Shown in pieces: positions 49,081 through 59,910 of a stretch of DNA of 64,000 bases. Below the pieces are notes generated by a model. The model did no database searches. It saw only the letters and a list, made by a program, of their open reading frames with translations, and was not told the origin of the DNA. Position 1 is the first letter of the stretch. Every line of letters starts with the position of its first letter. The stretch is from Datura wrightii. Taxonomy: Eukaryota > Streptophyta > Magnoliopsida > Solanales > Solanaceae. The stretch is from NCBI GenBank assembly GCA_035772735.1, contig JASDFA010000003.1, positions 156,605,001 to 156,669,000 on the forward strand, written 5' to 3'. The translations under genes and the position numbers were made by a program.

Positions 49081-50235
49081 TCCTAATCTTGACGAGATGA
49101 TAATGCATAAAAATAGTTTTGGCGTTAATCGCCCTCCGTACCTAATGGGTTAGCCTATTGAGTTGGTCGGCTTGTTGGAGCTGCTGAGGTGGTGGATTAT
49201 GATCTCCCCTGTCTTGCTGACTCACATTCCTTAAGCCACAACCAAAATAGCCTTTCTAGTCCTGAAGACACTTTCCTATATGGTTCTTTCTGCACTTGAA
49301 GCAAGCTGGATGCCTGATCCCAGCACTGTAGCTCTGGGACTGAGTGCCAGATGCTCCACCCCTCCAGTCCCAGCGGGATCGGAAGGTAAGGGCGTTGGCT
49401 GAGTTGGGCGTTAAAGCCCTCAGCTTTTGCTGGACGGTTGCTACCACCTGAACTCTAGTGGCCATGATTTGACTGGCTAGTCCTAGCCCGCTTATTATTT
49501 CTTTCCATGTCCCTGAGTTTTTCAGTCTCGATCTGTCGGACATAGACAATAAAACTGGAGAGGTCGATATCCTTGATCAGCATCACGGTCCTACACTCTT
49601 TGAGAACCAGGTTTGACACCCCATTCACAAATTTCAGCATTCGATCCCTAGGCTCGGGCACCATCTCCGAAGCGTATTTGGACAATCTAATAAACTCCAG
49701 AGCATACTCCTCCACTGTCCTGTTTCCCTGCCTCAGGTTCATAAACTTCGCTACCTTGGATTTCCTTAGCTACCTTGGGAAAAATCTGTCCAGAAAGGTG
49801 GTGTTGAACTCCTCCCGCTCCACCTTCCCTACTCCCACTGGTCGTCCCTCCTTCCACTGCTCATACTAGACCTGGGCTACCATTTTTAGCTGGTAGGCAG
49901 TCAGGTCAGCACTCTCGGAGGAGCTGACACCCATTATATGGTTAATCTTTCTGATCTCGTCTATGAACTCTTGGGGGTCCTCCCCCACCTTAGATCACTG
50001 AAATAATGGAGGATTCATTCGAGTAAAGTACCGCACCCTAGCAGCTGCTGCGGACCCATTGTTATTAACTGGAACCACCTATTGGTTTACCTGGTTAGTC
50101 ACAGTCTGGGCGAGCAGCTGAATTGCTCTGAATTCTGTGGTAGATATCGAGTCATCTTGAGGGGCTGTTGGGGCTGGTGGGGCTATTTGCTGGGCATTTT
50201 CGGCCCTTCTTCCATTTTCGCGTCATGGAGGCATA
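49081..50235 (-). pseudogene. gag: gag of copy C, broken
   Basis: Gag starts near 50235 on the minus strand, in the region translating as EEGPKM-like and GAFRAIQLLAQ-like text with stops. A clear gag segment is at 49742-49455 (MNLRQGNRTVEEYALEFIRL, PEPRDRMLKFVNG). A CCHC knuckle (CFKCRKNHIGKC) is in the adjacent frame near 49290. Frame changes and stops disable it. It is closely related to gag of copy A. Confidence 0.8.
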
Positions 50236-50438
50236 TTTCACTTAAACGAAGCAGAGCACGAATTAGGAGAATAATTTTTGAAACTGAATTTATACGCACG
50301 ATAATGAGTATAAAATAAAGGGAAGTTTCCTAATGACATCTCATAGCCTCCCCGTCATAAGTGTGGCATGCTTCACACCCATAAAGAGGATTCTATTCGA
50401 TGTGGCTTTCAACCAATCGAGAATACTCTAAACCTAGT

Positions 50439-50450
50439 GCTCTGATACCA
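50439..50450 (-). other. Primer binding site of copy C, tRNA-iMet
   Basis: The minus strand reads TGGTATCAGAGC four bases after the LTR end at 50455. Confidence 0.9.
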
Positions 50451-50454
50451 AGTT

Positions 50455-51801
50455 TGTCATGCCTCGAGTTTACACACTGGATGGGACACGGTAGTTGAAG
50501 CCACAAGTGACCCAAGTCAACCCTTGGTCTATCATACACTAATATTCTGAGTAACATAAAAAAATACATGCAGCGGAATTTAAAGCAAAAATAATAATAC
50601 TTGGACAAAGTTACATATTTGATAAAATCAATTTGAGTCTGAAAATAATTCTACGTCTGAAAGCCACTAGGTCTGATGAGTTGCTGGGACAAACCCCCAG
50701 CTAACTCCAAATCTAAATAAAGGAAATGAAATCATAACTAAAGAAAATAAGCTTCGTCCTCGAAGGATGAGGACTCACCAACTGGAAAGTTGAGTTCTTC
50801 GGTAAACGGTTGGCTAACGGGGCTGAGACTGTGAACCTGCAGCTGTATCATGAAACAACACAACATAAAAGTAGCATTAGTACTTTAAATGTACTAATTA
50901 AGTGAGAGGAATATAATACAATAGAATAAATAAATAAAAGAAATGTTGAAAGGAAAGACATGCAATGACCAACTAAAGCCACTGAGCTGAAAAACTGAAG
51001 CACTGAGGTGGTCTAAAAGACCCTGTCTGATGGTCAAAGCATGTTCTAAGTTTGGAATACTGATCTGGACTGAACTGGACTGAGACTAGACTGAACTGAC
51101 TAGTGGGAGAGTCTATAATCAATATGTAACCACATGAGCTAGACGTGGAGTCTAATGTATACACCCCACGGGTAGGACCTAATATATCTTGGCAGGGTAT
51201 AAAGGCATGGATTGGGTTATCACAAAAGTCTGGGGCCAATCATGCCAATAAATATTGAAACCTACGTTGGCAATGTAGCGCTGGAACCCCGGTCCGCTCG
51301 GTGCTAAGTCCTACTCCTACTGGATAATCTAATTGAATACTAAGCTGATAGCTTGAAATTGGGGGCCAAGACTTGTCAAGGATATATATCTGAAAGTACC
51401 TTGAGAGTCTTAACAGACCAAATTCTGAAACTGAGTTCTAGACTGGCCAGAGTTGCTTATCTAGAAGCGTCATAACCATCTAAGAACAAACTAAAATCTG
51501 ACTGGGGTCCTAAGGCTAGTCAGAGCTATATGTCAAAAGTGTCATGAACGCCTAATGGAAATCATATCTAAATTACTCATAAATATCATGCTAAGTGAAT
51601 TCTAAGCAAATTAACATTTATCTCCTTCACAGTTGAAAACCCAGGGCTAGGATGTATAGAGAAAACTAGGGAAGAACTTTGAGGGATACAAGGGAAGAAT
51701 TATTCCCTTGTTGAATTCTCATATTCCTGACAAATAATTCCTTGAAAAAGGAAGCTTGCACTGCTGCAATGAAGAAAACCCTAGTCTTTCTTGAGAGCTT
51801 C
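50455..51801 (-). repeat. Right (5') LTR of copy C, part 1
   Basis: It starts TGTCATGCC at the primer-site side and runs to the insertion point of element D. The remainder is 57725-58503. Confidence 0.85.
51797..51801. repeat. Target duplication GCTTC, left of element D
   Basis: It is repeated at 57720-57724. Confidence 0.95.
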
Positions 51802-53234
51802 TGATCACGGGCAAAAATATATGCCCGAGATACTCTTTATTACTTCAATTAGTCTTGTTCATCTAAGTTATTGTATACATTTTCATGTAATTTTATATAA
51901 TGTGGAGATATGTGCTAACCAACATGATTAGCCTTTGTTTTGTAGGTTTTGATGATGTTTGAGTAACTAATCCATGAGTTGGTGAAGTAGAAGCTTGGAA
52001 ACGGAATTAACACGCGAACGTCGGCAAGGAAGAGGCACAAAATAGCCCACCGGCGCGTCGACAAGGTGCCACGGCAGGCAGGCCGCTCAAAACAGCCCAC
52101 CTGCGCGTTGGCAACGTGCCACGGCAGGTGGACTCCGCGACCATGGGGCTACAACGCGCTGCCCAGGCAGCGTGAAACGTTGCCAACGCGGCAAGGTGCT
52201 GCCTGGGCCGATTTCGGGTGATTTTCCAGAAAGCCTCTGCGTCCGTAGCGTGTCACGGAGGCCGTGCTCCGCGTTGGCCTCCGTAACACGTTGCTTGTTA
52301 ATCCGGGAAAGATTCCTACTAATATAAATAGCACACTTAGGTTTATTTTTCAAGAGGAAGACTTGGTGGAGCTAGGACGTGGGTTAGCAGCAGTTGAGGG
52401 AAGAAAAAGCTAAGAGATTTCTTCTCTTCCTTTCTTCTTTCTACCAATTGGTCGTATGATTTACACTCGTTTTAGGATGATCAATCCACAAATGAGTGGC
52501 TAATTCTCTTCCTTGCTAAGGTTTTGAACATGTGTAGTGAATTTTGATTGTAAATGATATGGTTTTCTTCTTCTTCTTTCATGTTGTTCTATTAATTCTT
52601 GTTCTTACTACATTAGTGCTTGGCCGACATTAATGTACATCTAAAAAGTCCAATTTCACTCGAGAGAGCAAGAAATTGGAAAGTTGTGAATTAATAGGGT
52701 ATTGTTCTTAACCTGATTTGGGAAAATTGGGTTTTGATGTGCTTTCCTGATAGAAATATACTTGAAAGTCGTATTAGTCAATTTAGGAACCGGAATTGTA
52801 TTGCTAGGTCGTAAATTGCATTTGATCACAGAAATGTAGACGAATGGTTTATGATTCTTAAGTGAAATTAAATACGAGAGTTTTAATTTCTAGGCTACTG
52901 TTCTTGGCTAGCAACATGAAGAAGAGATTAACCGAATAATTATTACAATCGAATTCATTACTTGTTCTTAACCTTGGCATGCTCTTATCCATAGTTTCAA
53001 TTCAAGTAAATATTTGTTAATAGTTTTAGTATATAGTTTATAAACAAAATTATTTAACTTTTGGTTACATTGTTGTCAACATAATTAGAAGTAAACTAGA
53101 ATATAGTATACTTAAGCAATTTTACTTATCCAGAGTCTCCTTGGATCGATACTTGGCTTACTTAGCCACTTTATTACTTGTTTGACCACGTGCACTTGCG
53201 TGTCGGTTTTTAACCCCTACCAAAGCACCGAGCA
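51802..53234 (+). repeat. 5' LTR of element D, 1433 bp
   Basis: It runs from TGATCACGGGC to CACCGAGCA. It carries a 50-bp segment (52079-52128) that is absent from the 3' LTR; the segment is bounded by ACGGCAGG repeats at 52071-52078 and 52121-52128. Confidence 0.95.
52249..52330 (+). promoter_or_regulatory. Promoter module and TATA box, 5' LTR of D
   Basis: The inverted-repeat arms CGTGTCACGGAGGCC and GGCCTCCGTAACACG (one mismatch) lie at 52249-52290, and TATAAATA at 52323-52330. The module is shared with elements 1 and 2. Confidence 0.6.
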
Positions 53235-53240
53235 AGTTTT

Positions 53241-53258
53241 TGGCGCCGTTGCCGGGGA
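53241..53258 (+). other. Primer binding site of D, tRNA-Asp
   Basis: TGGCGCCGTTGCCGGGGA is complementary to the 3' end of plant tRNA-Asp, the known primer type of Athila/Tat elements. It starts six bases after the LTR end. Confidence 0.88.
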
Positions 53259-53405
53259 GACTTGGCAATTGGTGAAATTGTTTTAAGTATAAATTTACTG
53301 TATTTTTGTTTTATTTTCTTAAGTGTTGACAACTTGGTCTAGTGTTTGTTTTAATTCTTCTTTATTTTATTTTATTTTTCTGCTTGTTCGTATACCCTTA
53401 TTGAC

Positions 53406-54353
53406 ATGACATTGTGGAATATAAATGGTTTCAATGGTGGATACTCATATTTTAGTGAATCTTGTCTGAACTGTAGAGGACCCCACTTGTGGCAAAATTG
53501 TAATACGTGCAATATATGTGGGTGTCAATATGGCCATTGGGGTGATTGTCCAAAGGCATATTCCCCTCCCCCAAGCCCCTACTATGATCCTTTTGTTGTT
53601 TTTGCTGAATATAGGCATGTTGAAAATGAGGACTTGGGACGCCAAGTTCAAATAGAGGACATGTTGAAACAACTCTTGGAGCAATCAGAAGCAATGAAGG
53701 AGGCGATGGCAGTATTGAGAAATCAGCAAGAAGAGAATGCAGAGGCTCTAGAAAGGATGACCATCAAATTCACGGAGATGATCGCTGAAGCTGAAGCGTG
53801 TGATAAATCACAGACAACAGTTTTAGCCGATATTCAAGAGGAACTACAAGAGGACGACAAGGGTGAATTTTTGGATGAAGCCCAACAATTCGAATCTCTT
53901 GAGTGTCCCCGTGATGGGCTCACACTTATGGAAAATCCATTCTTGGAAGAAGAGTTAGCGTATCCCCCAGTCGACTTTAATGGTGAGATAGATGTCGATG
54001 TCGAGAAGGTATATACAAGTAAGGAGTTCAAGCAAAATGCAGTTTCAGAGTTGAGGTGTATTGGACCACACTCTACGCATTTTTCAACATTAAATTTGGT
54101 TGACAACATAGAAATAGAGTCTTCCAAGTTTGTAGAGAAATGTCTAGAGGAGGACCAAGCACCATATATTTTGAAATTTGCTAACTCAAAAAGACAAAAT
54201 GACTTCGCTTACTTAAGGACCAATAAATGCAAAAGGCAACATCTACTGTTTGGTCCTTACAATTTTTCAACACCACCCCTGGAGCATAAGAGGAAATTAG
54301 AGAAGAAATTAGGGGTGAGATTCATATCCTCAAGGTGGAGGAAAAAGTGGTGA
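53406..54353 (+). CDS. Element D protein, 315 aa, knuckle and coiled-coil, function unknown
   Basis: This intact ORF is the only coding sequence of element D. Residues 20-32 form a CCHC-like knuckle (C20, C23, H27, C32) and residues 35-48 a second, irregular one (C35, C38, H44, C48, extra C40). A proline-rich linker follows at 52-62. Residues about 78-150 are rich in Glu, Gln and Leu with heptad-like spacing, likely a coiled coil. An acidic stretch covers about 146-200. The end is strongly basic (KRKLEKK, SSRWRKKW). Gag proteins usually carry the knuckle near the C-terminus, so this may be a rearranged gag or a nucleic-acid-binding accessory protein. The start is the first ATG after the primer site that opens the frame. 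I do not recognise a named family. Confidence 0.7.
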   Translation: MTLWNINGFNGGYSYFSESCLNCRGPHLWQNCNTCNICGCQYGHWGDCPKAYSPPPSPYYDPFVVFAEYRHVENEDLGRQVQIEDMLKQLLEQSEAMKEAMAVLRNQQEENAEALERMTIKFTEMIAEAEACDKSQTTVLADIQEELQEDDKGEFLDEAQQFESLECPRDGLTLMENPFLEEELAYPPVDFNGEIDVDVEKVYTSKEFKQNAVSELRCIGPHSTHFSTLNLVDNIEIESSKFVEKCLEEDQAPYILKFANSKRQNDFAYLRTNKCKRQHLLFGPYNFSTPPLEHKRKLEKKLGVRFISSRWRKKW

Positions 54354-56336
54354 AACTTGGTACGTCGTGCCGCAACGTAAAATTAGGCGCTGCTTGGGAG
54401 GAAACCCAAGGGTACCATGGGCACCATTTTAATTTCTTGCATTTATGTTTATTTTATTTATTTTTCATCTTGTGTTGTTTTGGTGGAAAGTTAAGCACAG
54501 ATGGAGGGGAAGTCTGAGTACCCGTGGAGGAGGAAGCTAACAAGCATGGAAAAGAAAAAGTGTGGGGTCGAACACCCACTTGTCCATAGTTGAAGAAACG
54601 CATGTTGTTAGCTAAACCTAAAGGCCTCAGGGAGTATTTCTCACCCTTTGTAAATTTTAATTTGATGCTATGAGGACATAGCATAATTTAAGTGTGGGGT
54701 GAGGGAAATTTCAGAATTTTCTGTGCTTAACGATTTTGGTGAATGTAATGCTTGTGAAAAAGTTGGTGAGAAAATTTGAAAAATTTGAAAAATTTTTGTG
54801 GATTAAGCATGACTTCAGCACCCGTTGGTTTTTCTTTTCGGTTCTTTTCCGACGGGGGGTCTTTGAACCGGAGAATAAAAAAATTTTATTTTTTTTCTTT
54901 TTCTTTCTTTCCTTTGTCTGTATATAGTGTTTTTAGTCATAGTTAGGGACTGTTTCCGATGATGGATGGATTACGACCGTCTTGAGGAAAATTAGTCATT
55001 AGGATGGTTTTTGAAACCATAACTAATTGGTGCTTGATGTTCTTTTTATGTGTTATACATGGTTGTAAGATGCAAGTATGTTCAGTATGAAGCATGCAAG
55101 TGTATAACTTTGTTTGAGACACTTAGGCTCTTGAATTTGACTCAATATGTTTGAAGTTTAATTCTGAATTCTTGTGATTAGCTGAGTAAGAGTCTACTGA
55201 TTGTGTCTTGATTTGAGCATGTGCCATGAGTGTAAGGTTTTTGAGTATTATGTGCTATTGTGGAATGTCTAAAACTTGCCTGGTGTGTTTATAAAACGAA
55301 ATGAAGGATGTGAATTGGAGGAAATGATATAGGCATTTCTTTGAATGAACCAACTTTTTATCCCTCATTATACCTACCTTGAAAAATTAATCCTAGTTAA
55401 CCCCATTGAGCCTTGAGCCTATTCTTTGACAGCTGCAACATAAGCTTAATCCTTTTTCTTTCATTAGCCTTGAAATTGAACCAAAACTCCGAAGCGCTTA
55501 AAGGAAAAATCCGAAAGAGGAGAGGAGTGAGAAGAATGAAAAAGAAGGGAAAATAGCAAGTTGTAAATAGTTGAGAAAAGGAAAAAGGTGCATTTGTGTG
55601 AAAATGGTTGGTTATTAGTAGGGAGTAAGAAAATAAATAAATGAAAAATTATTTATAGAGCTCCTTACTAATAAGTTAAAAGTGCCTAAAGAAATGGGGG
55701 AACAAAAGAGGAAAAAGAAAGATGAAAAGTGAAAAAGGTGAAGTGAGGGAAGGGAAGTTCGTAATGAAGGCGTGATGTATTAAAAGTGCTTAGGAAAGAT
55801 AGTCACTATTACTGATCATAATAGTACCTACCCGCACCTGAGTTACATTACAACCTAAAAAGTCCTACTTGATCTTACATTCATACATCCTTAAATTAGT
55901 GGAATAAAACACTAAGGGCAAGCTTATGGGTCATTACATAATGCATGTGAATTCTTTGTGAGAGTGAGCGTAATTCTATTCATGTACCCACACATGTTGT
56001 GATATAAAAATTGTTTTTGCGTGTGAAGTTGGGTAACTCTCTTTCCGTGAGGGGCACATGTTGAATGAAGGATATAATTCATGTGGGATTTCTTGATCAG
56101 TTGATTTGCATGAGTTTGCTAAAATTGAGAGTCGATTCTTGAGGTTAAGAAGTCTTAACATGGTTGTACTTCATTTCAATGATCAAATCAGGCATGCTCT
56201 ATTTTTAGCTTGTATCTTACGTAATCATTATAGCCGTAACCTGAATTATCTTGCTAAATTAGTTATGTAGGAGTCTCCATATGCATGATATGTAAAAGGT
56301 TGTTCGAGGACGAACAAGGCTTTAAGTGTGGGGTTG
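54354..56336 (+). other. Noncoding tail of element D with repeated polypurine-like motifs
   Basis: No supported gene. A hairpin at 54393-54410 (CTTGGG, loop, CCCAAG) lies in text resembling a conserved Athila/Tat stretch. AAGTGTGGGG occurs at 54559-54568, 54690-54699 and 56324-56333; the last is the polypurine tract. An inverted repeat, TTGTTCGAGGACGAACAA (56300-56317), precedes it. Short frames at 54335-54517 and 54736-54927 show no family features. Confidence 0.65.
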
Positions 56337-57719
56337 TGATCACGGGCAAAAATATATGCCCGAGATACTCTTTATTACTTCAATTAGTCTTGTTCATCTA
56401 AGTTATTGTATACATTTTCATGTAATTTTATATAATGTGGAGATATGTGCTAACCAACATGATTAGCATTTGTTTTGTAGGTTTTGATGATGTTTGAGTA
56501 ACTAATCCATGAGTTGGTGAAGTAGAAGCTTGGAAACGGAATTAACACGCGAACGTCGGCAAGGAAGAGGCACAAAACAGCCCACCGGCGCGTCGACAAG
56601 GTGCCACGGCAGGTGGACTCCGCGACCATGGGGCTACAATGCGCTGCCCAGGCAGCGTGACACGTTGCCAACGCGGCAAGGTGCTGCCTGGGCCGATTTC
56701 GGGTGATTTTCCAGAAAGCCTCCGCGTCCGTAGCGTGTCACGGAGGCCGTGCTCCGCGTTGGCCTCCGTGACACGTTGCTTGTTAATCTGGGAAAGATTC
56801 CTACTAATATAAATAGCACACTTAGGTTTATTTTTCAAGAGGAAGACTTGGTGGAGCTAGGACGTGGGTTAGCAGCAGTTGAGGGAAGAAAAAGCTAAGA
56901 GATTTCTTCTCTTCCTTTCTTCTTTCTACCAATTGTACGTATGATTTACACTCGTTTTAGGATGATCAATCCACAAATGAGTGGCTAATTCTCTTCCTTG
57001 CTAAGGTTTTGAACATGTGTAGTGAATTTTGATTGTAAATGATATGGTTTTCTTCTTCTTCTTTCATGTTGTTCTATTAATTCTTGTTCTTACTACATTA
57101 GTGCTTGGCCGACATTAATGTACATCTAAAAAGTCCAATTTCACTCGAGAGAGCAAGAAATTGGAAAGTTGTGAATTAATAGGGTATTGTTCTTAACTTG
57201 ATTTGGGAAAATTGGGTTTTGATGTGCTTTCCTGATAGAAATATACTTGAAAGTCGTATTAGTCAATTTAGGAACCGGAATTGTATTGCTAGGTCGTAAA
57301 TTGCATTTGATCACAGAAATGTAGACGAATGGTTTATGATTCTTAAGTGAAATTAAATACGAGAGTTTTAATTTCTAGGCTACTGTTCTTGGCTAGCAAC
57401 ATGAAGAAGAGATTAACCGAATTATTATTACAATCGAATTCATTACTTGTTCTTAACCTTGGCATGCTCTTATCCATAGTTTCAATTCAAGTAAATATTT
57501 GTTAATAGTTTTAGTATATAGTTTATAAACAAAATTATTTAACTTTTGGTTACATTGTTGTCAACATAATTAGAAGTAAACTAGAATATAGTATACTTAA
57601 GCAATTTTACTTATCCAGAGTCTCCTTGGATCGATACTTGGCTTACTTAGCCACTTTATTACTTGTTTGACCACGTGCACTTGCGTGTCGGTTTTTAAAC
57701 CCTACCAAAGCACCGAGCA
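56337..57719 (+). repeat. 3' LTR of element D, 1383 bp
   Basis: It runs from TGATCACGGGC to CACCGAGCA and matches 51802-53234 except for the 50-bp segment and about 13 substitutions. Confidence 0.95.
56734..56815 (+). promoter_or_regulatory. Promoter module and TATA box, 3' LTR of D
   Basis: A perfect inverted repeat with 15-bp arms (CGTGTCACGGAGGCC and GGCCTCCGTGACACG) and a 12-base spacer lies at 56734-56775. TATAAATA is at 56808-56815. ACGT-core text (GACACGTTG) suggests a bZIP-type site, which is inference. Confidence 0.62.
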
Positions 57720-57724
57720 GCTTC
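57720..57724. repeat. Target duplication GCTTC, right of element D
   Basis: It is identical to 51797-51801. The LTR of copy C resumes after it. Confidence 0.95.
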
Positions 57725-58503
57725 TAAAGAGGAAAGGTACGGTATATTTTCTAAAGATGAGTGAGAATGAGGGAGAAACCGTTTAATCCCACTATTAAGT
57801 CTAAAATCATGACTAAAAGACGTAGTTTTAAGTTTAGGAGGGTAGGAAATTACTAAAAGACCTTTGAAAATTCACAGGGAAAAATTGAGTGTTAGTCCCC
57901 ATGAGTGACCTAACGGGTCGTGGTCAGTGACAATGACTCGTGGTCAAACTCGTGGACTATATTGCCTGGACAACACTAAAGTCATCACGAGCGACCTAAC
58001 GACTCGTCCCTTGTGGCCACGACTCGTGGTCTGATCCATAAAATACACTGCTCATCTGATCACCTGGGCTCGTCAAGGGCAACTAATGGCTCGTTAGTTT
58101 TGACCACGACTCATGGTCACCACCCGTTATGTACACTGGCTCCAAGCAAATTATTTCCTCAATTAGCTTATCACGACCCTCCGCACGACTTGTGGGGACT
58201 GACCATGACTCGTGGTGTCTTCTGTCAAGTATACTGCCTCACTCCCTTTTCATTTCTTACTCACCTATCCCACGACTGACCTAAAGACTCATGGGGGCCG
58301 GGCCACGAGTCATTTTCATTCCCATGGGGACCTCTTTTCCTCAAATTTCCAAACTCTTCACCTGACCTCCCCACGAGTCATATCATGACTTGTGGGTTGC
58401 ACCAATGAGTCATCTACCGACTGGTTCTATGTCTGATGCCAGTTTTTAAAATTTTCTCCGTTTTAACTCCCAAGTTTGATCTTTGGGCTTCCGGGGTATA
58501 ATA
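57725..58503 (-). repeat. Right LTR of copy C, part 2
   Basis: It matches 35600-36362 and ends with GGGGTATAATA like the left LTR. It contains the CACGACTCGTGG-type array (57895-58440). Confidence 0.85.
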
Positions 58504-59910
58504 TATAGGTACATGGGGTGTGCCTGTTGGTAGCTATATAGACTATTTTAGGGGTGAGTGGTGGTTATGCTAGGCCTAAGGAGCTAGGTACTCCTATTGA
58601 GTGACTATATTGAGGCTATAACATTGTACCCCTATAAGGATTGACCCACCTTAGTTGGTCTCCCATTAAACGACCTCAGGATTGCTAACTATATCATTGC
58701 CTACAAGGCTACAAATTGCTCAGAGGAGTTATGTGACGTCTGAAAGGACTATATTCAAGCCTACAAGGCCGTATTGAAGTCCATTCACGTATGGATTTCC
58801 TTTATGCCATAATAGCATTACTGACCCTCAATGGAGCCTTGCGAGCCCAGGGTATAGTTACAGAAGCCTAGAGGGCTCAAATACAGTTACAGGAGCCCAT
58901 GGACTTAGTTGCGGTCCTAGAGGCCAGATTGGTTTGGTTATAGTTACTTGTGAAACCATACTGACCTGGTTAGGGATATATAGATTGAACTATACTTGCT
59001 AAAGCTTATGGGAACCCAAGCAGGTTATCTCTGTGTTGCTTGCACCTTTCCGCCTTATGGGGGACAGGTTAGGTTCTTATTTATATACTTGCTTACTAGA
59101 TATAGTCTATGAATGTATCATTGTGCAATTTAAGTTCCCATTTGTATAATTGTCTAAGAGATGCATGCTATGGTAATGAATGCATACAAGTTAACTTCTG
59201 CCCCTATTCGCAGATTACTTTCAGTTCTTTATCAGCTTCTATTCAGTTATTATTATTGCCTTACATATTTGATACATATTGTACTGACACCCATACTTGG
59301 AGGCAATGCATACTTGCCTACAAGTTTAGACCGACAGGTTTTGGAACATCCTTAGCAGCCATTCAAAGTCAGCAAATTGGTCAGCTCCATTTATTCAGAG
59401 TTGCCAGATATTAGAGGTTTTTCTGTTTTTTGTTATATAGATTTTGGGTAGGCCTGGGCCCTGTGCCGACCAATATTTCACTCTCAGAGGCTCACCGATT
59501 ACAATTTTCAGTTCGTAGCTAGTTGTGCGTTGTTGGCCGTGTGGGGCTTATATATGTTATGTTTTGTATGTTGGCCACGTGGGGTCTAGTTTAGCTATCT
59601 ATTAACATCCTTGTCGGTTGTAGTTTATATAGAACTATTTGCCTTCCTTTTTTTATGACTTAGACAACATGAGATCTTGTCGGCTTGTATAGGATCCTTT
59701 TATTATCGTGATTGCTAAGTTAGTTGTCTTATGTAGGTTATATATTGTAGCCTAGTCAGCCCGAGGCTGTTCTTATAGCCAAGATATAGCAGTTTATTTT
59801 CTTGCTATATGTTGCTGATATGTACCACAAGTGTATGTGTCCAACCAGGTCAGCTTAGAGTCCAGTGTGACATTAGGTGCCAGTTACACCTCCCAAGGTG
59901 GGGCATGACA
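58504..59910 (+). repeat. LTR fragment, family E, 3' part
   Basis: It shares order and phrases with the solo LTR and with elements 1 and 2 (TGTACTGACACCCA, GGCCGTGTGGGGC, CAAGGTGGGGCATGACA end). No primer site follows, so it is the end of a 3' or solo LTR. The flanks ATGAC (before 23462) and GTTGT (after 59910) do not match. Confidence 0.65.

Larger units (their letters stand above)
51802..57719 (+). mobile_element. Element D: young non-autonomous LTR retrotransposon with one intact ORF
   Basis: Its LTRs are 1433 and 1383 bp, the primer site is tRNA-Asp type as in Athila/Tat elements, and a polypurine tract precedes the 3' LTR. The 3.1-kb interior has no protease, RT, RNase H or integrase. 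It has one 315-codon ORF and a long noncoding tail. The LTRs differ by one 50-bp segment and about 13 single bases by my count (about 1%), so it inserted recently. Mobilisation must come from proteins supplied by other elements. Confidence 0.9.
34591..58503 (-). mobile_element. Copy C: minus-strand chromovirus hosting element 2 and element D
   Basis: Removing element 2 (37603-47988 plus one TSD) and element D (51802-57719 plus one TSD) gives one minus-strand unit: right LTR of about 2126 bp, tRNA-iMet primer site, gag, protease, RT joined to integrase by deletion, integrase end, polypurine tract, and truncated left LTR. The flanks at its outer ends do not form a target duplication, consistent with the truncation. 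Confidence 0.85.

Noticed and set aside
25271..58508. Target duplication around the A/B/C block
   Set aside because: AGGGC at the left and TATAG at the right differ. The block was rearranged or comes from more than one insertion.
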